Shown: one piece after another, positions 16,507 to 25,284 of the stretch
How the letters are laid out: every line of letters begins with the position of its first letter
Position numbering within the stretch: the stretch's first letter is position 1
Origin: JAEUPI01 sp963814435
Lineage (GTDB): Bacteria; Pseudomonadota; Gammaproteobacteria; Burkholderiales; Burkholderiaceae_C
Length of the DNA: 64,000 bases
Assembly: GCA_963814435.1 (NCBI GenBank)
Contig: CAWFCV010000008.1
Coordinates: 9,889 to 73,888 of the forward strand
Direction of reading: 5' to 3'
Program-made: the position numbers and the translations under genes
The notes under the pieces: model-generated
Seen by the model: the letters and a program-made list of their open reading frames with translations, nothing else
Database searches by the model: none
What the model was told of the DNA's origin: nothing

Positions 16507-17046
16507 ATGAAGCGCCGTATCTTTCTGGACACTGAATGGACCGCCCCGCCGTGGTCGGATCGGTCAGAGCTTATGTGGATTGGCCTTGCGGATGAAGAGG
16601 GGCGCTCCTGGTACGGCATCTCGTCCGAAGTGGAGATCGATCCATCCACCAATGACTTCATCTCCGGTGTCTTTCGACTAATCACCCCAGACGAGCCGCG
16701 GATGCCTCGGGCGCAGATCGCGGCAGCCGTCGTGGACTTCTGCGGTCAGGTGGACGAGTTCTGGGCATGGATCCCAACAGTCGATAGGTTCGCGGATTGG
16801 TTTCATCTGGGAGATGAGGCCGCGCAGGTGTTCAAGAAGTGCTGGGACGTTGATCTTCAGATGCTTCGAGCCCTTGTAGATCCTTGGCCCGCCGGTTGGC
16901 CCAACCGCTTGCACAATCTCAACGCGGCTGCAGTAGCCGCTGGAGTCGAGATTCCAGGCAGGGCAGTCAACCACCTTCATCCGCGTGTCCATGCCGAATG
17001 GAATCGGCACCTGTTCGAACTCATTCGTGCGTCAGGCAGGCATTGA
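16507..17046 (+). CDS. 3'-5' exonuclease-like protein (DEDD / RNase H fold)
   Basis: The 179-residue protein starts MKRRIFLDTEWTAPPWSDRSELMWIGL; DTE in the first strand and the following hydrophobic strand match the DEDD exoribonuclease fold of the Rv2179c-like family. Later acidic residues occur in WDVDLQMLRALVD and the conserved C-terminal stretch (LHNLNAAAVAAGVEIPGRAVNHLHPRVHAEW) corresponds to the last motif, with H..Aw in place of the usual Asp pattern. It follows the membrane-protein gene by 40 bases with no attC between them, so the two may share a cassette and a transcript. Substrate is unknown. Confidence 0.6.
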   Translation: MKRRIFLDTEWTAPPWSDRSELMWIGLADEEGRSWYGISSEVEIDPSTNDFISGVFRLITPDEPRMPRAQIAAAVVDFCGQVDEFWAWIPTVDRFADWFHLGDEAAQVFKKCWDVDLQMLRALVDPWPAGWPNRLHNLNAAAVAAGVEIPGRAVNHLHPRVHAEWNRHLFELIRASGRH

Positions 17047-17108
17047 ACGTGTCGACACCGACATGGACAGCGATGGAGGATGGCCACTTCATCGCCGAGC
17101 ACGGTGAC

Positions 17109-17281
17109 GCCCAACCCATCGCTCCAGCCGGCGCGCTCCAACCCGCGGCCTCCGCACGAAGCTGAGCTCGAACAGACGAGCAACGACAGGCCAGTCAGGG
17201 CCGGTCGGCGCCAGAAGTACCATTGTCGCCAACCGGCCCTGGCCGTCCTGCCGCTGCGCGCCGGTTAGCTCTAACGTCAAG
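17109..17281 (+). repeat. attC-G, rearranged and degenerate integron site(s)
   Basis: A normal left half (GCCCAAC at 17109-17115, CCATCGCTCCAGCCGGCG) is followed by CACGAAGCTGAGCTCGAAC, but the last box reads CAGACGA. A second half-site (GCCAACCGGCCCTGG ... GGTTAGCTCTAACGTCAAGC) ends at 17281. It looks like two decayed attC sites or one disrupted by a small insertion. Recombination is unlikely. Confidence 0.5.
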
Positions 17282-17303
17282 CCGCATCAACGCACACCGC
17301 CTC

Positions 17304-17729
17304 ATGCGCAAGATCATCTTCATCGCCATGCTGTTTTGCGCTTCGGCTGCGTGCTTAGTCATCGGCGGCATCGCTCTATACGAGAACATCGACTATCGCC
17401 TGCACAGTCAGCGGGCGACGATGGAACTCGCCGATCCAAGCAAGAAGATCACGATATCGACAGGTGGGTACGACGTACATCTCATCGACGTGCGCTATGT
17501 CAGTCCGGTTGGTAACTTGGTTTTCCCTCGCAAGCGCCTCTCTGGCGAGATAGCGCGCCAAGTTGCGAGTGGCGCCAAAGTCCCGGTCACCTATCTCACG
17601 AACAACCCGCAGCATGCAGACTTCACGGAAGTTGAAAGACCAAACCCGTGGGGCTGGCTCGCCCTTGGTTTGGTGTTCCTAGCAACCTTTGTCTACGCAC
17701 TCAAACTCATTCGCCGCGAGTCGCAGTAG
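17304..17729 (+). CDS. DUF3592-like membrane protein
   Basis: From ATG 17304 the 141-residue protein has a transmembrane helix at residues 5-26 (IIFIAMLFCASAACLVIGG), a beta-rich domain in the middle (VRYVSPVGNLVFPRK, GAKVPVTYLTNNPQHADF) and a second helix near the C-terminus (WGWLALGLVFLATFVYALKL). The order helix, V.V.Y.p..P..a domain, helix is that of DUF3592-type proteins, whose role is unknown. Earlier in-frame starts would read through attC-G and are not favoured. Confidence 0.65.
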   Translation: MRKIIFIAMLFCASAACLVIGGIALYENIDYRLHSQRATMELADPSKKITISTGGYDVHLIDVRYVSPVGNLVFPRKRLSGEIARQVASGAKVPVTYLTNNPQHADFTEVERPNPWGWLALGLVFLATFVYALKLIRRESQ

Positions 17730-17771
17730 CCGGCGCAACCAGTGCCAGACAACACCGTTGTTCAGGAGGCA

Positions 17772-17903
17772 ATGATGAGAACCAGGGTAAGCATCGGCGT
17801 CCGTTCACTGCTGCTCGCCGCGCCGTGCTTTGCCGGTGACCTTGAGGACGGGGTAGGGCTGTACGACAAGTCATGCAGTTGCTGCGTTCGGTTGCCTCAT
17901 TGA
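17772..17903 (+). CDS. Short secreted cassette protein, 43 residues, possibly truncated
   Basis: A strong ribosome site (AGGAGG at 17765) precedes two ATGs. The peptide reads MMRTRVSIGVRSLLLAAPCFAGDLED, a clear signal peptide with a cleavage site after CFA, then GVGLYDKSCSCCVRLPH and a stop. The mature part would be about 22 residues with three cysteines. The DLEDG.GLY start recalls secreted Sel1-repeat proteins, so this may be the remaining start of a longer gene. It ends at attC-H. Confidence 0.4.
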   Translation: MMRTRVSIGVRSLLLAAPCFAGDLEDGVGLYDKSCSCCVRLPH

Positions 17904-17904
17904 C

Positions 17905-17973
17905 GCACCGCCTCTCGCTCCACCGGACGTTCAACGGCAAGCTGGCGCCCGAAGGTGAGCTCCAACGTTAGCC
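17905..17973 (+). repeat. attC-H, partly degenerate integron site
   Basis: The right half is intact (GAAGGTGAGCTCCAACGTTAGCC, final box 17967-17973). The left box reads GCACCGC in place of GYYYAAC, although TCGCTCCACCGGACG follows normally. It is the last attC recognised; none follows the next gene. Confidence 0.65.
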
Positions 17974-17986
17974 GTCTTGAGTGTCC

Positions 17987-18658
17987 ATGCAGCTTCCTTT
18001 CACGATCGAGCAGTTCTACGGCGTATTCCGTGACTACAACACCACGGTCTGGCCGGCCCAAGTTCTGTTGGTCGCACTCGCTGTCGTTGCCGTTGCGCTG
18101 GTGGTTCTTCGGCGTCGTTGGTCTGGCGCAGGCATTTCGGCCATCCTGGCCTTTCTATGGGCTTGGCTTGGTCTCGCGTATCACCTCGCGTTCTTCACCG
18201 CCATCAATCCCGGGGCCTATGCCTTCGCTGGTGTATCGCTGGCAGGCGCCGTCGTCTTTCTCTGGGAAGGTGTGCTTCGCGGCAGGCTCGAGTTCAGGGT
18301 AGTCCGTGGTCTTCGCACCGTGGTCGGTCTCGTCCTCATCGTGTTCGCGCTCGTCGTGTATCCAGTTTGGTCGTACCACGCAGGACACCACTACCCGGCG
18401 GTACCGTCGTTTGGCCTGCCGTGTCCAACCACGATATTCACCGTTGGCGTGTTGGCGTTCCTGGTGGCGCCGTATCCGCGCAGCCCGTTCGCGGCCCCGG
18501 TGCTGTGGTGTTTTGTAGGCGTACAGGCCGCATTTCTTCTTGGTGTGCCTCAGGACTTGGGCCTCGGTGTCGCTGGTCTCGTCGGCGTTGTTCTACTGGC
18601 AAGGTCGAGAGTCCGGGCCGCGGGTCCGGTCGACGAAGCTGCAAACGAGCAGGACTGA
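17987..18658 (+). CDS. DUF6064-like multi-pass membrane protein
   Basis: The 223-residue protein (ATG 17987; a GTG at 17981 is possible) starts MQLPFTIEQFYGVFRDYN and has six hydrophobic helices. Y..Yn.tvWPaqv near the start and GLPCPTTIFTVGVLAFLV are typical of the DUF6064 family, seen often in cassettes and mercury-related regions. Function is unknown. It is the last cassette-like gene; no attC follows, and 9 bases further the convergent MFS gene of the chromosome ends, so the island border lies here. Confidence 0.7.
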   Translation: MQLPFTIEQFYGVFRDYNTTVWPAQVLLVALAVVAVALVVLRRRWSGAGISAILAFLWAWLGLAYHLAFFTAINPGAYAFAGVSLAGAVVFLWEGVLRGRLEFRVVRGLRTVVGLVLIVFALVVYPVWSYHAGHHYPAVPSFGLPCPTTIFTVGVLAFLVAPYPRSPFAAPVLWCFVGVQAAFLLGVPQDLGLGVAGLVGVVLLARSRVRAAGPVDEAANEQD

Positions 18659-18667
18659 TGCGCCGGG

Positions 18668-19861
18668 CTACCCGACGGCCACCGCCGCGCGGTGCGTCGC
18701 CGCCTCGCCGGGCAGCCAGGCCACGATGGCCGTGGTGCACAGCGCGATGCACGCCATCGCCAGCAGCAGCGTGCTGAAGCCGCCTGCCTTGACCACCGGC
18801 CCGAGCAGCCACACCGCCAGCGAGCTGATGCCGATCGACACCGTCAGCCGCATGCCGGCTACGCGCGAGCGCATGCGGTCGTCGACGTAGCGCACGATCA
18901 TCGCGTCGGTGAACGGGATCGCGCCGAAGATCAGGATCATCACGCCGGTGAGCGCCGCGTAGAGCCACCAGCCCTGGGCGTACGCGGCCAGCGCCAGCAG
19001 CGGCGCCTGCGCCAGCGCGATCGTGAGGTACAGGCGCTTCAGCGGCACGCGGTCGATCAGCCGGCCCACCACCACCTGCGCCAGCGACGACAGCGCGTAC
19101 ACGCCGGCCAGCAGCATGCCCAGCGTGGCCGGGTCGTCGACGATGCCGCGCATGCGCTCGGCCAGCAACTGGCCGTTGCCGTTGGTGGTCAGGTTGAACA
19201 GCAGGCTGGCGGTGGCGGCGGCCGTGGTCATCACGGCGAACACGCGCGCCAGCATCGCCGCGGGCAGCTCGACCGCCGACTTGCGGCTGCGCGTGGCGGG
19301 CGGCTCCGACTCGTGCGGCGCCAGGCGGGCGAACAACACGCCGCAGACGATCGACGCGAGCCCCGGCACGACGAAGGCCGCGCGCCAGCCGATCCACTTG
19401 ACCAGGAAGCCGGTGACGATCGCCGCCACCGCGATGCCCAGGTTGCCGGCCAGCCCGTTGACGCCGATGGTCGCGCCCGGGTTCTCGGCGTGCTGCACCA
19501 GCATCGGGATGCCCACCGGGTGGTAGATCGACGCGAAGGCGCCGATCAGCGTCAGCGCCGCGGCCATCTGCCAGGCGTTGACCGTCAGCGCGGCCAGCAG
19601 CGCCGAGGCGCCGATGCCGAAGAAGAACACCAGCATCATGCGGCGCCGCCCCCACAGGTCGCCGAGCCGGCCCGACGGCATCGAGCCCAGGCCGAACAGG
19701 ACGAACGCGCCGACGCTGTAGGGCATCAGGTCCTCCCAGCGCGCAAAGCCGAACTCCAGCGCGATGGTGGTGACGGCGGTGGCGAACACCAGCAGGAACA
19801 GATGGTCGAGCGCGTGCGCCACGTTGAGCAGCAGGGACACGGGGCGGGGGGTGTGCGACAT
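18668..19861 (-). CDS. Major facilitator superfamily transporter
   Basis: The 397-residue protein from ATG 19861 (MSHTPRPVSLLLNVAHALDH) has about twelve membrane helices in two bundles with a central charged loop (TRSRKSAVEL). The loop between helices 2 and 3 holds GRLGDLWGRRRMM, the MFS signature. It would export or import a small solute using the proton gradient; the substrate is not clear. Upstream codons to 19903 are not typical. It marks the start of the GC-rich chromosomal part of the window. Confidence 0.88.
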   Translation of the reverse strand: MSHTPRPVSLLLNVAHALDHLFLLVFATAVTTIALEFGFARWEDLMPYSVGAFVLFGLGSMPSGRLGDLWGRRRMMLVFFFGIGASALLAALTVNAWQMAAALTLIGAFASIYHPVGIPMLVQHAENPGATIGVNGLAGNLGIAVAAIVTGFLVKWIGWRAAFVVPGLASIVCGVLFARLAPHESEPPATRSRKSAVELPAAMLARVFAVMTTAAATASLLFNLTTNGNGQLLAERMRGIVDDPATLGMLLAGVYALSSLAQVVVGRLIDRVPLKRLYLTIALAQAPLLALAAYAQGWWLYAALTGVMILIFGAIPFTDAMIVRYVDDRMRSRVAGMRLTVSIGISSLAVWLLGPVVKAGGFSTLLLAMACIALCTTAIVAWLPGEAATHRAAVAVG

Positions 19862-20020
19862 GCGGTGCGGCGGATCGCGCGGGGCGGAACGCCATTGCAC
19901 CACGAACGCCCGGGTCGCGCTGCGACGGTGCGCGTCCGTTAGCGCTGCTGCCGCAGCGCCGGTTCAGGGCAGGTGCTGTCTTCGAATTCGCCCACCAGCC
20001 GCGACCCGATGTCAGCGCGG

Positions 20021-21378
20021 TCACACGCCCCAGCGGGCGACTTGCACGATCCACGCCATCGCCAGCCCGTAGGCCGCCATCGCCAGGCTCGCCAGCGCGA
20101 AGATGGTCCAAGGCGGCGTCTGCGCTTGCGCCAGCAGCCAGCCGCCCAGCGCCACCACCAACAGTCGCAACGTGCCGGCCAGCACCGGCCCCACGGCCTT
20201 GCCCCGCGCCGAGCGACGAGAAGTACAGGCACAGCCCGAGGCCGAACAGGCCGTAGATGGGCCCGACCCAGTGGAAGTAGGTGGCGGCCGAAGCCAGCAC
20301 GGCCGTGTCTTGCGTGAAGAGCCCGCTCCACTGGTCGGGCAGCAGTGCCACCAGCAACCCCAGCGTGCCCAGCACGGCGAATGCCAGCGGGCCGCCATCC
20401 AGGCCGCGCGCCGCGCCCGCTCGATCGCCCGGCGCCGATGGCCATGCCCACCAGCGGCACCGAGGCCACACCCACCGCGAAGGCGATCGGGCACCAGCAG
20501 GAACTCCAGCCGCGTGCCGATGCCGTAGCCGGCCAGCGCGTCGGTGCCGAAGTGCGCCACCAGGCGCGTGAGCACCAGGATGGTCAGCACGGTCTGCAAC
20601 GGCGACAGGCAGGCCACCGCGCCGACGCGCAGGATGTCGCGCAACAACTCGCGCTGCAGCGGCGTGGCTGTGATGGCCAGCGCGATGCGCGCGCCCGCTG
20701 CGCAGGTAGGCCAGCAGGAACAGCGCGCCACCCAGATAGGCCACCACCTGCCCCAGCGCCACCCCGGCCATGCCCCGCGCGGCACGGCCCCAGCCCAGGC
20801 CGAGAGCCCCGCCCACCGCCACCTGCAGCCGCGGCCACCAGCCAGCAGCGTGACCGAGGGCACGGCCATGTTGCCGCTGCCGCGGATGACGGAGGCCAGG
20901 TGTTCAGCATCCAGATGCCCGCCGCACCGATGAAGGCGACGTTCGAGTAGGCCACCGCCTGCGCCAGCGCCTCGCCCCGGCCGCCAAGCAGCGCGTACAG
21001 CGCGGGCCCCAGGCTCAGCATCGCGGCGGTGCTGACCAGGCCGGCGGCCAGCCCGATCCAGATCGCGTGCACGGCCAGCGCGCCGGCCCGCGCCGTGTCG
21101 CCCGCGCCGAGTGCGCGACTGACGGCCGAGGACACGCCACCGCCCATCGCTCCGGCCGAGAGCATCTGCTGCAGCATCACCAGCGGGAATACCAGCGCCA
21201 TGCCGGCCAGCGAAGGCACGCCCATGCTGCCGACGAAGCCGGTCTCGGCAATCGCTGCCAGGGCCGTCGCCAGCATGGCGGCCATGTTGGGCAGCGCAAA
21301 GCGCAGCAGCGTCGGCAGGATGGGGCCGTTCAGCAGCCGCTGCTGCTGTGCCGGCAGGGGGCCGGCGGCCGCACTCAA
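20021..21378 (-). pseudogene. MATE-family multidrug efflux transporter, frameshifted
   Basis: The N-terminal third (LLNGPILPTLLRFALPNMAAMLATALAAIAETGFVG region) is a typical MATE start with the first helices. The frame then changes near 20895 (SVIRGSGNMAVPS continues elsewhere), near 20700, near 20490 and near 20210, and the last helix (ASLAMAAYGLAMAWIVQVARW) ends at 20021. All twelve helices can be traced across frames, so errors in the sequence are likely. The TTG/GTG start overlaps the stop of the aldolase gene, suggesting coupled translation. Confidence 0.8.
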
Positions 21379-22132
21379 CTGTCGTAGCCCGGGTTCTCGC
21401 GGTCCAGCTTGCGCAGCAGCGCGGGCCAGGCCAGGTTGGCGCCCTGGCCGGCGGTGGCGACTTTCGAGACGTTGGCGTTGGCTGCGATCGGGCCGGGGCC
21501 GATCAGGTTCAGCTCGCCCCGCCGGCCTGCGCGTCGATCTGGATGCGGCAGGTGTTCTCGAAGAAGTACATGTTCAGGAACGCGTCCGGGATGGTGCGGC
21601 CCACCGTCAGCAGGCCGTGGTTGCGCAACATCAGGAAGTTGGCATGCCCCAGGTCGGCCTGCAGCCGCGGTTTTTCGTCGGCGTTGAGCGCGATGCCTTC
21701 GTAGTCGTGGTAGGCCAGCGAGTTCAGGATCAGCGTCGATTGCTGGCTCAGCGGCAGCACGCCGGCCTTCTGCGCGCTGACAGCCACACCCGCGCGGCTG
21801 TGGGTGTGCAGCACGCAGCCCGCGTCGTCACGCACCGCGTGGATGCAGCTGTGGATGGTGAAGCCGGCCGGATTGACCGGAAACGGCGACTCGCGCAGCT
21901 TGTTGCAGTCCTGGTCGATCAGCACCAGGCTGGAGGCCGTGATCTCGTCGAACATCAGGCCATAGGGATTGATCAGGAAGTGGTGCCCCGGGCCCGGCAC
22001 GCGCGCCGAGATGTGGGTGAACACCAGGTCGCTCCAGCCATAGGCAGCGACCAGGCGGTACGCGGCGGCGAGGTCGACGCGCAGTTGCCACTCTTCGGCG
22101 GTGACGACTTCCTTGAGCGACGGGATCTTCAT
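21375..22132 (-). pseudogene. Class II aldolase / adducin family protein, frameshift near C-terminus
   Basis: From ATG 22132 (MKIPSLKEVVTAEEWQLRVDL) the protein shows the class II aldolase fold: GWSDLVFTHISARVPG, the metal ligands in LHTHSRAGVAVSA and LRNHGLLTVGRT. The frame changes near 21520 and the true end (LIGPGPIAANANVSKVAT...LLRKLDRENPGYDS) continues to 21375. Such proteins cleave or decarboxylate sugar phosphates or hydroxy acids, or act as epimerases. It is followed with overlap by the MATE gene, an odd pair with no clear common task. Confidence 0.85.
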
Positions 22133-22313
22133 GGCGGGTCTCGGTGGTGGCGAGTTTGAAAGCCAGGGCGACGCGGCGTGGCGTGTGCGACCTGCGGTGG
22201 CCCGGTGCGGCAGTGGACCGCATTGCACCACGAACGCCGTGGCCGTGTCGGCGCCGCGGGCTGCGCCGTGCGCCGTCACCGGGACCGCTGAGCGGCGTGC
22301 CGCCCGAGGCTTG

Positions 22314-22577
22314 CTAGCCTTCTCTGTCGAGCTCGTGTCGGTCGGCGGCGGCGTACAGGTCGGCCGCGAAGCCCGGATCGGTGCGGCGGTAGCGGTAGGC
22401 CAACGCGCGCACGGCGGCGGCCTCGGTGGCGGGATCGCCGGGAATTTGCCGCGTCGCGCGGCCAGCGTGGCGGTGCCACAGTTGCCGGCCGGCCTGGATG
22501 CATCGCTGCAGCGACGCGCTGACCAGGGCGCGGGCAGGATGCGTGCTCAACACGTCGACGATCGTCGATGCGTTCAT
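22314..22577 (-). CDS. Conserved small hypothetical protein
   Basis: The 87-residue protein MNASTIVDVLSTHPARALVS has two amphipathic helices and the end AVRALAYRYRRTDPGFAADLYAAADRHELDREG. Its ATG overlaps the TGA of the upstream gene (22574-22577), so the two are translationally coupled. No domain is known. Codon use fits the chromosome. Confidence 0.6.
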   Translation of the reverse strand: MNASTIVDVLSTHPARALVSASLQRCIQAGRQLWHRHAGRATRQIPGDPATEAAAVRALAYRYRRTDPGFAADLYAAADRHELDREG

Positions 22578-22939
22578 GTCGGGGTCTCCTCGCGGGTGTC
22601 ATCTCGCCAGAGCGCCGCAGCGCGCAGGCGACGCGCCAGCTCGGGGTCGATCGACTGCCAGCGGTCGGCCGTCGCCTCGAGCTCGCGCGCCGCCCGGCGC
22701 TGACCGAACGACTCGAGCGCGCTCCAGATCGCCTGGCCGACGGCCTGCAGCAGCGTCGGCGACAGCCGGCGGTACGGCGAGAGCTCTGCTTGACCGGAAA
22801 GCGCCGGTGATGCCTGCGACGGCGTGGCCATGCGTGGGCGCTTGTGCATCAGCCAGACCGCGGCATCAGCGGCCCAGATCGCGCCGCGTGGTGCGGACAC
22901 GCAGGCCGGCACCGTGACGGTGATTCGTGGAGTGGACAT
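22574..22939 (-). CDS. Conserved small hypothetical protein
   Basis: From ATG 22939 the 121-residue protein reads MSTPRITVTVPACVSAPRGAIWAADAAVWL and ends with a charged helix (ELEATADRWQSIDPELARRLRAAALWRDD). It has no clear membrane span. The overlap with the downstream gene and the shared D(P)(E/G)(L/F)A.(R/D)L pattern at both C-termini suggest the two products may interact or descend from one domain. It is divergent from the LysR regulator 130 bases away, which may control it. Confidence 0.6.
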   Translation of the reverse strand: MSTPRITVTVPACVSAPRGAIWAADAAVWLMHKRPRMATPSQASPALSGQAELSPYRRLSPTLLQAVGQAIWSALESFGQRRAARELEATADRWQSIDPELARRLRAAALWRDDTREETPT

Positions 22940-23071
22940 GGCAAGTGGCCTTTCGGTTTGCACGACCATTCAGCGATCGCCAGGCCATACTAGGGTTTTC
23001 ACTTATGCTTGGGAAATTGCGAGTGGGAATCGGGCCATCACAGACGCGAATGCCCCCCACGCGCTGCTGAT

Positions 23072-24061
23072 ATGAACTTCCGCACACTCGATCTCAATCT
23101 CTTGCGGGTCTTCGACGTCGTGATGGTCGAACGCAATGTCACGCGGGCGGCGGTGCGGTTGTCGATGACGCAGCCCGCGGTCAGCAATGCGTTGCGCCGG
23201 CTTCGCGAAGCCACCGGGGAAGACCTGTTCGTGCCCGGCTCCAGCGGTGTGACGCCGACCGCGCAGGCCGAGAGCCTGTGGCCGGCGGTGCGGGTGGCGA
23301 TGGCCGGCTTGCGCGACGTGTTCGATCCGCAGGCGTTCGACCCGCGCGACGAGTCGCGCAGCTTCACGCTGGTGATGGCCGATGCCACGGCGGCGGTGCT
23401 GGTGCCGCCGCTGCTCGAGGCACTGGAGCGCGACGCATCGGCGGTGGCACTGCGCGTCGAGCCGCTGACCACCCGCGACCCGCGCCCGTCGCTCGAGCGC
23501 GGCGGCGCCGACGTCGCGCTCGGCTTCTTTCCCGACGTGACGCGCGCGCTGGCCGCGGCCGCCGGGCGGGACGAATGCCAGATCGACGCGCTGTACCACT
23601 GCGACTACGTGGGCGTGATGCGGCGCGGTCATCCGCTGGCCGATGCCGACCGGCTGTCGCTGGACGACTACTGCGGCGCGCGGCACGTGCGGGTCAGCTT
23701 CGCCGGCCGCAACCATGGCTTCGTCGACGAGGCGCTGGCCACGCTCGGCCGGTCGCGCCGCGTGGTGCTGACGGTCAGCCACTTCTCCACCGCCGCGCAG
23801 GCGGTGCAGCGTTCGGACCTGCTGACCGTGTTTCCGCGCAGCTACGTGCCGGTCAGCGGCGTGGCGCCCGATCTGGTGGTGCGGTCTCTGCCGTTCACCC
23901 TGCCGCGCATCGACGTCGGCCTGCTGTGGCATCGCCGGCATGAGCGCGATCCGGCACACCGCTGGCTGCGCGAGCGCGTGGCGCGTGTCGCGACGTCGAT
24001 GTTTCCGCGCGAGCCGACGCTGCCCCCGGCGGCCGCCGAGCTGGCCATCCAGCCCGGTTGA
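23072..24061 (+). CDS. LysR-type transcriptional regulator
   Basis: The 329-residue protein from ATG 23072 begins with the winged helix-turn-helix MNFRTLDLNLLRVFDVVMVERNVTRAAVRLSMTQPAVSNALRRLRE, whose recognition helix (TQPAVSNALRRLR) is of the NodD/NahR-like subgroup. The effector domain of two alpha/beta lobes follows (ADVALGFFPD, VGVMRRGHPLA, HFSTAAQAVQRSDLLTVFP). It would bind an aromatic or related acid. The flavin monooxygenase gene ends 24 bases after it, convergent, and the small-gene pair is divergent; either could be its target. Confidence 0.9.
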   Translation: MNFRTLDLNLLRVFDVVMVERNVTRAAVRLSMTQPAVSNALRRLREATGEDLFVPGSSGVTPTAQAESLWPAVRVAMAGLRDVFDPQAFDPRDESRSFTLVMADATAAVLVPPLLEALERDASAVALRVEPLTTRDPRPSLERGGADVALGFFPDVTRALAAAAGRDECQIDALYHCDYVGVMRRGHPLADADRLSLDDYCGARHVRVSFAGRNHGFVDEALATLGRSRRVVLTVSHFSTAAQAVQRSDLLTVFPRSYVPVSGVAPDLVVRSLPFTLPRIDVGLLWHRRHERDPAHRWLRERVARVATSMFPREPTLPPAAAELAIQPG

Positions 24062-24084
24062 CGGCGCCCAGGCCGGGCGGCGGG

Positions 24085-25263
24085 TCAGTCGAGCGCCGCG
24101 CGCCAGGGATCGTAGGGGTACAGCCACTCGTTGCGCGAGCGTGCGATGTCGCGGTCGACGAAGGCCTGACGCATCGTCGCCGCGTCGCCGATGTGATAGA
24201 GCTCGCCCATCTCGGCGGACTCGCGCACCACGCGGGCGGTGCGCGGTGCGCGGTGGCGCTCGTAGCGCTGCAGCTGCTCGGCCAGCGTGCCCGGCAGTTC
24301 GAGCGAGCGCGCCAGCACCGCAGCGTCCTCGATCGCCATCGCCGCGCCCTGGGCCATGTAGGGCAGCGTGGCGTGCACCGCGTCGCCGAGCAGCGTGACG
24401 CGCGCCGAGCTCCAGCGCGCCACCGGCGCGCGGTGGTTCAGCGCCCAGCGGAAACACTGGTCGCGATCGACCGCGTCGATCACCGCGCGCACCATCGGGT
24501 GCCAGCCGCGGTAGTCGTCGTCGAGCTCGGCCCAGGGCCGGCGCGCGGTCCAGCGACTCTTCTTCCCACGGCCGCTCGACGCAGCCGACGAAGTTGAGCA
24601 GGTCGCCGCCGCGCAGGTAGTAGGTGACGGCGTGGTTCTTCGGCCCGCACCAGACGGTGGACACGAGGTCGGTGCGCAGCTCGGGCGCGATGCGCGCCGT
24701 CGGCACGGTGCAGCGCCAGGCCACCTGGCCGGTGAACACCGGCGCGTCGTCGCCGATGATCGCGCGCCGCACGACCGACTCTGATGCCGTCGGCGCCGAT
24801 CACGAGCTCGGCGTGCACATCGGGCGCGCCGTCGACGCGCAGCGCCACGCCGTCGGCGCTCTCGTCGAGGGCCGTCACGCGGGCATTGAGCACGATCGCC
24901 TGCGCATCCAGCGGCGTGCACCGCCCGCTGCAGCGCCAGGTGCAGGTCGCCGCGGTGGATCTGGAAGTACGGCGCACCGTGGCGCTGCGCATGCTGTTCG
25001 CCCAGCGGCAGCCGGTGCAGCATCTCGCCGCTGTCGAAGCGGCGGAATTCGAACGCCTTGGGCAACACGCCGGCGCGCGCGATCGACTCGCGCAGGCCCA
25101 ACACATCGAGCACCTTCATCGCGTTGGCGCTCATCTGGATGCCGGCGCCCACCTCGCCGAGCTGCGGCGCCTGCTCGTAGACCCGCACGCGATGGCCGCG
25201 CTGCAGCAGCGTGGCGGCCGCGGTCAGGCCGCCGAGGCCGGCGCCGACGATGGCGATGTCCAT
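24085..25263 (-). pseudogene. FAD-dependent aromatic-ring monooxygenase, frameshifted
   Basis: The N-terminus has the FAD Rossmann motif MDIAIVGAGLGGLTAAATLLQRGHRVRVYE; the middle, after frame changes near 24920, 24780 and 24550, gives VVRRAIIGDDAPVFTGQVAWR and NHAVTYYLRGGDLLNFVGCVE, and the C-terminal part the second FAD motif VTLLGDAVHATLPYMAQGAAMAIEDA, written here in pieces. This is the salicylate / 3-hydroxybenzoate hydroxylase group, which adds oxygen to an aromatic ring using NAD(P)H. Reading 390 residues in total, it is full length once repaired. It precedes a Bug receptor on the same strand. Confidence 0.85.
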
Positions 25264-25284
25264 GTCAGCTCCGGGCGGGCGTCG

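Noticed and set aside
22319..22969. Toxin-antitoxin pair
   Set aside because: Two small overlapping genes suggested it, but neither protein shows a known toxin or antitoxin motif.
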